Source of the DNA: Candidatus Woesearchaeota archaeon
GTDB lineage: Archaea; Nanobdellota; Nanobdellia; Woesearchaeales; UBA583
Length of the DNA stretch: 12,833 nucleotides
Reading direction: 5' to 3'
Assembly: GCA_007117405.1 (NCBI GenBank)
Contig: SKGP01000022.1
Span: 1 to 12,833, forward strand
Positions 7,871-12,833 of this stretch are shown one piece after another (positions within the stretch are counted from its first letter, which is position 1; every line of letters starts with the position of its first letter). The notes below the pieces were generated by a model. It ran no database searches, was not told the origin of the DNA, and worked only from the letters and a program-made list of their open reading frames with translations. The position numbers were made by a program, and so were the translations under genes.

Positions 7871-8239
7871 TTATGCCCTCACACATACCATTGAAATCAA
7901 AAATGGTTTTGCCAATTTTTGTGATAATTCACCATTATCCAAATCAAGTTCAATTACGTCAACATTTGCAATTTTAGCATAATGCTTAACTTTTTTCAAA
8001 GTTATTTCATCACAATTTGAAGCAGCATAAACTTTTTTTGCCACGCCTTTTTTAAATGCCTTTTCAGTAACACGGCTACCTAAGATAATTTTTCCTTCCT
8101 TAGCATAAGACAATAATTCAACAACATTTTTATCTTCTACTTTTTTATCCTTGGACCTTTTTTGAAAAGATTTGGTAAAACCCTTAATCTCATTTGCAGG
8201 GGTTACCTCTTCAAGATACATTTCAGCAACTTTATCCAT
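7871..8239 (-). CDS. rpl30e: Large ribosomal subunit protein L30e (with N-terminal extension)
   Basis: A 122-residue protein of the L7Ae/L30e/S12e/Gadd45 RNA-binding fold. The L30e core runs from about residue 38 to the end: GKIILGSRVTEKAFKKGVAKKV, ASNCDE, KHYAKIANVDVIEL, and the C-terminal LAKPFLISMVCVRA. Family members of about 100 residues start near the ELLSYAKEGK segment, so the first ~37 residues, rich in Lys and Glu, are an extension; an internal Met7 would remove little of it. The neighbours support the call: rpl30e directly follows rpoA2 in many archaeal RNA polymerase clusters. No Shine-Dalgarno precedes the ATG, but a possible leader ORF ends 8 nt upstream. Confidence 0.9.
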   Translation of the reverse strand: MDKVAEMYLEEVTPANEIKGFTKSFQKRSKDKKVEDKNVVELLSYAKEGKIILGSRVTEKAFKKGVAKKVYAASNCDEITLKKVKHYAKIANVDVIELDLDNGELSQKLAKPFLISMVCVRA

Positions 8240-8247
8240 TTTTTATT

Positions 8248-8325
8248 TTATATTTGAAGAAGAAAGAATAAGTAAAAACCTCTTATGTAAAAAAGAGCAT
8301 ACTCCACAGCAAAACTGCTTCTCAT
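8248..8325 (-). CDS. Possible 25-aa leader ORF upstream of rpl30e
   Basis: The ATG at 8325 is preceded by AAGGAG with about 6 nt spacing, the best ribosome-binding site of any start in this window. The peptide starts MRSSFAVEYALFYIRGF and ends in a hydrophobic, aromatic-rich tail, with TAA 8 nt before the rpl30e ATG. Since rpl30e lacks its own Shine-Dalgarno, reinitiation after this ORF is plausible. I recognise no family. The size is close to chance and the Phe/Tyr/Leu content partly reflects AT-richness, so it may be only leader sequence. Confidence 0.35.
   Translation of the reverse strand: MRSSFAVEYALFYIRGFYLFFLLQI
8274..8297 (-). promoter_or_regulatory. Attenuator-like hairpin plus T5 in the rpl30e leader
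   Basis: On the minus strand CTCTT (8297-8293) can pair with AAGAG (8284-8280) around an 8-nt loop; one base later comes TTTTT (8278-8274). It lies inside the possible leader ORF and 35 nt before the rpl30e start. It resembles a weak intrinsic terminator in front of the operon. The stem is only 5 bp with two G-C pairs, so this is tentative. Confidence 0.25.
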
Positions 8326-8358
8326 CTCTTTCTCCTTTAAAAAAAGTAGTCTAAAATC

Positions 8359-8368
8359 ATTTATAAAA
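8359..8368 (-). promoter_or_regulatory. TATA-like box for the rpl30e-rpl39e block
   Basis: The minus strand reads TTTTATAAAT here, close to the archaeal TATA consensus. Transcription would start near 8333-8340, just upstream of the AAGGAG sequence of the possible leader ORF. A second, less canonical candidate (TTTAAATATAAAAA) lies at 8377-8390. Lying between a terminator and a new gene block, a promoter is expected here. Confidence 0.5.
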
Positions 8369-8447
8369 GTATTGCTTTTTTATATTTAAAGATAAATAAA
8401 AATTTTGATTGAACTTCCCAAAGATTCACATGGAAAAGAGTTTCGCT

Positions 8448-8468
8448 AAAAAAAGCTCAAGCCCTTGA
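8448..8468 (-). terminator. Duplicated terminator-like hairpin plus T7
   Basis: The perfect palindrome TCAAGGGCTTGA (8468-8457, minus strand), followed by GC and seven T, stands directly after the stop of the orphan rpoA2 tail. It is the second copy of the rpoA2 terminator and would act as a back-up signal. Confidence 0.55.
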
Positions 8469-8525
8469 CTAGTTCACAGACCTCTTAACAGCAACCTTAG
8501 GAACACCAGTTCCAACATACACCAT
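8469..8525 (-). pseudogene. Orphan duplicate of the last 18 codons of rpoA2
   Basis: It reads MVYVGTGVPKVAVKRSVN then TAG. The real gene ends VPKVSVKKSEN, so the copy differs by Ser to Ala, Lys to Arg and Glu to Val. The sequence upstream of its ATG is the noncoding tail of the first copy, so it is detached from the gene body. It is probably a remnant, not a functional peptide; no ribosome-binding site is seen. Confidence 0.8.
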
Positions 8526-8528
8526 CCA

Positions 8529-8646
8529 ATTGAACTTCCCAAAGATTCACATGGAAAAGAGTTTCGCTAAAAAAGCTCAAGCCCTTGACTAGTTTTCAGA
8601 TTTCTTAACAGAAACCTTAGGAACACCAGTTCCAACATACACCATC
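8529..8646. repeat. rpoA2: Tandem duplication of the rpoA2 3' end, copy inside the gene
   Basis: This is the partner of 8408-8526. The copy is continuous with the intact rpoA2 gene and contains its real C-terminus, stop and terminator. Confidence 0.97.
8569..8588 (-). terminator. Hairpin plus T6 terminator of the rpoB-rpoA1-rpoA2 block
   Basis: TCAAGGGCTTGA (8588-8577, minus strand) begins on the base after the rpoA2 stop and is followed by GC and six T. The stem is 4-5 bp. The T-run alone could serve as an archaeal terminator; the position right after a long operon and ahead of a new promoter supports it. Confidence 0.6.
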
Positions 8647-9806
8647 TGGTTTGTCATTACATTTTCTGTAATTGATGTTAGTACGTTTTCTTCGTTGATT
8701 AAAGCTCCACCTGAAATATGTTTTAATGGAGTTTCAAATGATGCTCTTGTGAGTACATTTAACTTATCTGCAACAATACCATATCTAGTCATACCTCTTG
8801 GTTCTCCAGTATAGGTCATAACATCAGCAATTAAAAGAACATGTCTCTCGTTAATTGAAAGTCCTTGAGATTTTACAACTTCCATAATTTCTCTTATAAC
8901 TGTCTGTCTTGCAGCTTCAACACCATATGAATTATACATCTCAGTTATATCATTACAATATACTCTTGAAATGTCAATTTCAGATATATTTGCTATTTGT
9001 TTTAGTGCTATTCCTTTAGTTACAATTACAAATTCGTCATTTTCTTTTATCAATGAAACATCTCTTATTCCTTTGATACCAAAAACAATTGAACTAAGTG
9101 CGAATTCTTTCATACCCATAAGATCTTTAAGTCCATCGTTTGACCCGCCAGTTATAACTATTGTTTTTCCATCAAATTCTGAAGATTTTCTTATTTTCTT
9201 ATCTAAATTTCCAATTAGAGCTTCAGGGTCAACTCCAACTTTCTTAAACTCTTTTAAATCAAGGTCAATAACAACTTTCTTTTCTTCAACATCAATATCG
9301 ACTTTTTTAACAAAATCAAAAAGCTTTGTTTCTCTAATTTTACTTGAAACCAATTTAACTTTGTCTTCAGATAATTGTTCTTTAAGATATAATTTCATCA
9401 TTGGCATTTCAAGTGTTTTTTTTATATCTAAAATCTCAATTAGTCTTGGCAAACCTTCAACGGATTGAGTTGCAACACCTGCAAAGTGAAATGTGTTTAA
9501 TGTCATTTGTGTAGATGGCTCTCCAACGGATTGAGCAGTGATCACACCTATAGCTTCATTTGGAGTAATAAGAGAGTTCTCATACTCTTCTACAACATTA
9601 TTTAAAATTTTCTTAAGGTCTGAATCAGAAGTCTTAGGAGGTAGTATAGAATCTAATTCTATAAGAATATATGTTGGGAAATCAGGATTTTTTTCCATAA
9701 AATCATTTAGGATTTTATATTTTGATTTAAAAACAATTTCTTCTACTTTATTTTCAATTATTACTTCCTTTTTTTCCTTTTTCACTTTTTCTTTTTTTGT
9801 TGCCAT
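8589..9806 (-). CDS. rpoA2: DNA-directed RNA polymerase subunit A'' (Rpo1C)
   Basis: A 405-residue C-terminal half of the split archaeal largest subunit. The trigger-loop region is at about residues 85-111: EAIGVITAQSVGEPSTQMTLNTFHFAGV, with the Gln, Asn and His that contact the incoming nucleotide. GLPRLIEILD follows. The C-terminal part has SIVFGIKGIRDVSL, GVEAARQTVIREI, INERHVLLIADVMTYTGEPRGMTRYGI, and SFETPLKHI, all expected in the cleft and jaw. The N-terminus is Lys-rich and variable. Only 2 nt separate it from rpoA1; GGAGGT in the last codons of rpoA1 lies 11 nt before the start. The 3' end is duplicated downstream. The function is transcription elongation as part of the multisubunit polymerase. 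Confidence 0.98.
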   Translation of the reverse strand: MATKKEKVKKEKKEVIIENKVEEIVFKSKYKILNDFMEKNPDFPTYILIELDSILPPKTSDSDLKKILNNVVEEYENSLITPNEAIGVITAQSVGEPSTQMTLNTFHFAGVATQSVEGLPRLIEILDIKKTLEMPMMKLYLKEQLSEDKVKLVSSKIRETKLFDFVKKVDIDVEEKKVVIDLDLKEFKKVGVDPEALIGNLDKKIRKSSEFDGKTIVITGGSNDGLKDLMGMKEFALSSIVFGIKGIRDVSLIKENDEFVIVTKGIALKQIANISEIDISRVYCNDITEMYNSYGVEAARQTVIREIMEVVKSQGLSINERHVLLIADVMTYTGEPRGMTRYGIVADKLNVLTRASFETPLKHISGGALINEENVLTSITENVMTNQMVYVGTGVPKVSVKKSEN

Positions 9807-9808
9807 TT

Positions 9809-12391
9809 TTATAATTTACCTCCCAGAGTATTTTCCACTATAGATTTAACATCAAAATGCCCACTCACTGTTTTTGCTACATCAACACCATCATCACCAT
9901 ATTTAAATTGAATTACAACTCCTGCTTCATTTCTTACACTCCTATCATCAAAAATCATCAAATCAAGCATTGAAGTTGCCATTCTTCTATATAAATATCC
10001 TGTTTTTGGAGTCCTAAGAGCCGTATCCATCAGACCATCTCTTCCAGTTATTGAACCAAAAAATACTTCATAAGGTTCAAGTCCTTTTCTAAGAGAGTTT
10101 TTAATATAGCCTCTTGCTTCTGGAGTAATATCCCCTTTTTTGAAGCAAGAAAGAGTCCTTTGAGAATATCCCCTATTAATTCTCTGACCTCTTAAAGATT
10201 GTTGCCCAACTCCAGCATGCATCTGAACAATTGATAGAATTTTACCCATAGCTCCTGAATCTGCCATTAGCATAGTTCCGCTGTTATGGTCAAGTTCTTC
10301 TTTTACAATTTTCATTGCTTCATCTCTAATTGAATTTAACAATTGAAGAACTTTAAACTCTAAAGTCTGTTCCAAAGTAAAACCAGTAACTCTCTCTAAT
10401 TCGCCTAATTTGTAAGCTTCAATTACTTTATCAATTTGAGTAAAAACTTTATCATTTATCGAATCAATTTCTTTTTTTACTTTTTCAGGAATATCAAAAT
10501 CACCCATACTAATTGTAAACCCTCTTTTTTTCAATACTTGAAGGCCTAGGTTTGACATATATCCAACAGTTTTAAGAACTAAATCTGGACCATAATTTTT
10601 ATGAAGATGTCTTAATAAAGTTCCACCTCCATCTCCAACTGTTTTCTTATCAATAACTCCTTCAATTAATTTACCATTAGATATTTTTACAACACCAAAC
10701 TTACTCTCTCCAATAAAATTTAAATCATCAGGAAGAATTATTGAAAAAATCTCTTTCCCAGATACCTTACCTTTAAAATTTATTTTTTCAACTTCTCTAA
10801 ATCCTACTGAGAACAGTAATTGAATCGCATCATCTTTTTCATATTCTAAAAAGTTTGTAAGAACATAAAGTCCTGTAATAGCATCTTGAACACAACCAAT
10901 AACAGCGTCACCTGAGGCAGGAGAAATCAATTGATGCTTTACATCCATTAATCTTTCAACTTCTTGTCTTGCCTCAAGAGTTTGAGCCGCATGAAGGTTC
11001 ATCTCATCACCGTCGAAATCAGCATTATATGGCTTACATACTCCTGGATTAATAGCGAATGTTTTAATTGGAAGAACTTTTACAATATGGCCCATCATTG
11101 ATAGTTTGTGAAGAGATGGTTGTCTATTAAAAACAATTGAATCTCCATCAAGAAGGTGTCTTTCTACTTCATAACCAGGTTCAATTTCTTCTAACAATAC
11201 ATCAATAATATCTAAACTAATGCTTTTTCTACTTCCTGACTTTGTTTTCAAATAATTAGCTCCAGGATATTTTAAAGGACCATTTCTAACTAAATCCTTC
11301 AAATATTCAATATTTTCTTCAGTAACTGGTTCTGGAATTGTAAGTTTCATAGCAACTGAAAGTGGAACTCCAACTTCGTTCAATTTTAGTCTTGGGTCTG
11401 GAGAGATAACTGTTCTTGCTGAGTAATTCACTCTTTTACCAATAAGATTATTTCTTATAATTCCTTTCTTTCCTTTTATTCTTTCTGAAATTGATTTTAG
11501 TGTATCTCCATTTCTATGCCTTGCTGGAGGAAGTCCGGGGATAGTATTATCAAAATATGTTGAGATATGGTATTGTAATAAATCCCACACATCTTCAATA
11601 ATTGCCTCAGGAACTCCTACTAAAAGATGTTCATGAAGTCTCTGATTAGTTCTTACAATATCTGTTAATTTGTGTGTCAAATCATCTTCAGACCTTTGTC
11701 CACTTTGAAGTGTGATTGTTGATCTCATTGAAACTGGAGGTATTGGGAGAACTGTAAGCAAAAGCCATTCCGGTCTTATACCAACAATATTTAAGAGAGG
11801 TAAATCTTCTTGAGCAATATTTTCAAATCTAAACCTTATTTCAGTTGTAAGTAATCTTTTCTTCTCTCCTTGCATAAAAACAAATACAGAAGACTTATCT
11901 AATTTTATATCTTCTTGTTTTGCAGAACAGTGTGGACAGGTCTTAATTTTATACAAACTAGACATAAATCTTGAATGGTATTTCAAAAATTTTTCAGCAC
12001 CCATTTCTTTTCTAAGTCTTCCAAATTCTTCTATGGTCTCTTTAATTTTATCTTCAGGATGTAAAACTCTAAAACATTCTTGACATGTAGATTTAAGTAT
12101 TGAACTTATAGTATCAACAAATAAAACATTAAGTATTGGTCTTGCAAGTTCTAAATGACCAAAGTGCCCTTCACAATTTTTATAACTCTGACTACAAGTT
12201 TTACATGAAAAACCAGGTTCAATTACACCCATTCTCATATCCATAAGACCGCCTTCAACTGGAAAACCGTACTTGTCATAAATCTCAGGAGTAATTACTT
12301 TAACAACACTGTTTTTTATAATCTCTTTTGGAGACACAACTGAATATGTTATCTTATCTATTCTTTTTGTTATATTATGTTTTGATATCAT
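9809..12391 (-). CDS. rpoA1: DNA-directed RNA polymerase subunit A' (Rpo1N)
   Basis: An 860-residue N-terminal half of the largest subunit, close to the usual archaeal length. It has the clamp zinc site C63-x2-C66-x6-C73-x2-H76 and a second site with C103-x2-C106 and C152-x2-C155. The lid/rudder/switch segment follows, with GKKGIIRNNLIGKRVNYSAR (298-317) and SPDPRL. The catalytic NADFDGDEMNLH has the Mg-binding Asp458, Asp460 and Asp462. The bridge-helix region near the C-terminus includes FFGSITGRDGLMDTALRTP and YLYRRM. The protein ends at the standard archaeal A'/A'' split point, before the trigger loop. GAGGT 6 nt before the ATG is the ribosome-binding site and overlaps the rpoB stop region; the gap to rpoB is 8 nt. 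Confidence 0.99.
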   Translation of the reverse strand: MISKHNITKRIDKITYSVVSPKEIIKNSVVKVITPEIYDKYGFPVEGGLMDMRMGVIEPGFSCKTCSQSYKNCEGHFGHLELARPILNVLFVDTISSILKSTCQECFRVLHPEDKIKETIEEFGRLRKEMGAEKFLKYHSRFMSSLYKIKTCPHCSAKQEDIKLDKSSVFVFMQGEKKRLLTTEIRFRFENIAQEDLPLLNIVGIRPEWLLLTVLPIPPVSMRSTITLQSGQRSEDDLTHKLTDIVRTNQRLHEHLLVGVPEAIIEDVWDLLQYHISTYFDNTIPGLPPARHRNGDTLKSISERIKGKKGIIRNNLIGKRVNYSARTVISPDPRLKLNEVGVPLSVAMKLTIPEPVTEENIEYLKDLVRNGPLKYPGANYLKTKSGSRKSISLDIIDVLLEEIEPGYEVERHLLDGDSIVFNRQPSLHKLSMMGHIVKVLPIKTFAINPGVCKPYNADFDGDEMNLHAAQTLEARQEVERLMDVKHQLISPASGDAVIGCVQDAITGLYVLTNFLEYEKDDAIQLLFSVGFREVEKINFKGKVSGKEIFSIILPDDLNFIGESKFGVVKISNGKLIEGVIDKKTVGDGGGTLLRHLHKNYGPDLVLKTVGYMSNLGLQVLKKRGFTISMGDFDIPEKVKKEIDSINDKVFTQIDKVIEAYKLGELERVTGFTLEQTLEFKVLQLLNSIRDEAMKIVKEELDHNSGTMLMADSGAMGKILSIVQMHAGVGQQSLRGQRINRGYSQRTLSCFKKGDITPEARGYIKNSLRKGLEPYEVFFGSITGRDGLMDTALRTPKTGYLYRRMATSMLDLMIFDDRSVRNEAGVVIQFKYGDDGVDVAKTVSGHFDVKSIVENTLGGKL

Positions 12392-12399
12392 TTTTTACC

Positions 12400-12833
12400 T
12401 CACTCGAAAAACCTGTCTTTTGTTGAAAACTTAGGATTAACTCCCATAGACCTCAATTCATTTACTAATAACTTAAATGCATATGCCAATTCAACTTCAT
12501 CAAATTTGCTTTCGCCACAGACTGGGCACTTGCTTTTATATCTAAATAAGTAAGGGTCTGCCAAATAACCACAACTTGTACATACCAGAGCTGTAGTTTG
12601 ATCTGATGAAAATCTCTCTTTAAGAAGCATTGCTGCACCATGAGAAATTAATGCATCCTTCTCCATTTCTCCTAATTTCAAACCACCTCCTCTAATTCTT
12701 CCTTCTGCAGGTTGACGAGTAAGAAGTTGGACTGGACCTGTACCTCTTGCTTGAATTTTATTATCAACTTGGTGTTTTAATCTCAAATAATATAGCGAAC
12801 CAACATAAATCTTAGCTTGCATTTTTTTACCAG
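12400..12833 (-). CDS. rpoB: DNA-directed RNA polymerase subunit B, C-terminal part (Rpo2)
   Basis: Only the last ~143 codons are in the window; the frame stays open to the right edge. It shows the strongly conserved RpoB C-terminal blocks YVGSLYYLRLKHQVDNKIQAR, GPVQLLTRQPAEGR, GGGLKLGEMEKDALISHGAA, and the C-terminal zinc ribbon with C-x2-C-x14-C-x2-C (CTSCG and CPVCG). This part packs against the clamp and the catalytic subunit. An internal Met at 12822 is not the start. Whether subunit B is split into B' and B'', as in some archaea, cannot be seen. The stop is TGA, 8 nt before rpoA1. Confidence 0.98.
   Translation of the reverse strand, partial: GKKMQAKIYVGSLYYLRLKHQVDNKIQARGTGPVQLLTRQPAEGRIRGGGLKLGEMEKDALISHGAAMLLKERFSSDQTTALVCTSCGYLADPYLFRYKSKCPVCGESKFDEVELAYAFKLLVNELRSMGVNPKFSTKDRFFE

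Larger units (their letters stand above)
8408..8526. repeat. rpoA2: Tandem duplication of the rpoA2 3' end, downstream copy
   Basis: This 119-bp segment matches 8529-8646 with one A-run indel and five substitutions. Copies are offset by 120-121 bp with 2 bp between them. It repeats the last 18 sense codons and stop of rpoA2 plus about 60 bp of downstream sequence. All five substitutions (positions 8475, 8476, 8481, 8482 and 8492) lie in the coding part; the noncoding part is identical apart from the A-run length (7 versus 6). Confidence 0.97.

Noticed and set aside
8250..8345. Minus-strand cysteine-containing reading (FCCGVCSF) resembling a zinc-finger fragment in the rpl30e leader
   Set aside because: The frame has an upstream TAG and no start codon before the cysteines, so it is unlikely to be translated.
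8172..8354. Plus-strand 60-codon frame across the rpl30e leader
   Set aside because: It is partly antisense to rpl30e and overlaps the likely promoter; no family features.
8240..8407. tRNA or C/D-box RNA in the intergenic region
   Set aside because: No cloverleaf or TPsiC arm; the best box C-like match (GAGATGA) deviates from consensus and no matching box D pair was found.
8408..8646. CRISPR-like array
   Set aside because: There are only two copies of a ~119-bp unit that includes the end of rpoA2; no short regular repeats and spacers occur anywhere in the window.
8971..9843. Plus-strand frames opposite rpoA2 (8971-9468 and 9538-9843)
   Set aside because: They are antisense shadows of well-conserved RNA polymerase coding sequence, Ser/Phe/Ile-rich, with no recognisable domains.

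Overview
The window is AT-rich archaeal DNA, and all confident genes lie on the minus strand. It carries the split archaeal RNA polymerase large subunit (A' and A''), the archaeal/eukaryotic ribosomal proteins L30e, S24e and L39e, archaeal-type S12 and S7, and a 20S proteasome beta subunit. Together these point clearly to an archaeon. The AT-richness, compact packing, absence of nusA from its usual place and a giant Asn/Ser-rich surface protein would fit a DPANN-type lineage (Nanoarchaeota, Woesearchaeota or Pacearchaeota-like), but that placement is an inference.

In transcription order (right to left), the first block is rpoB (C-terminal end only, cut by the window edge), rpoA1 and rpoA2. 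They are spaced 8 and 2 nt apart. This block ends in a hairpin plus T-run directly after the rpoA2 stop. A ~120-bp segment covering the last 18 codons of rpoA2 and its terminator is then repeated in tandem. A ~170-nt promoter/leader region follows, with TATA-like boxes, a possible 25-aa leader ORF with its own Shine-Dalgarno sequence, and a second terminator-like hairpin.

The second block is rpl30e, rps12, rps7, psmB, rps24e and rpl39e, all 1 to 7 nt apart. It couples core translation genes to the proteolytic beta subunit. nusA, often found between rpl30e and rps12 in archaea, is absent here. The block ends at a triple AAGCTT motif followed by a T-rich tract overlapping the rpl39e stop.

The left 44% of the window (positions 1 to 5624) is one uninterrupted minus-strand reading frame of 1874 codons that runs off the left edge. 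It has an N-terminal signal sequence, no cysteine that I could find, many N-glycosylation sequons, and 14 Ig-like (DUF11-type) domains of about 130 residues. The domains fall into two recognisable types, and over at least domains 5 to 14 they alternate strictly A-B-A-B. It is probably a giant cell-surface protein with its own, possibly leaderless, promoter.
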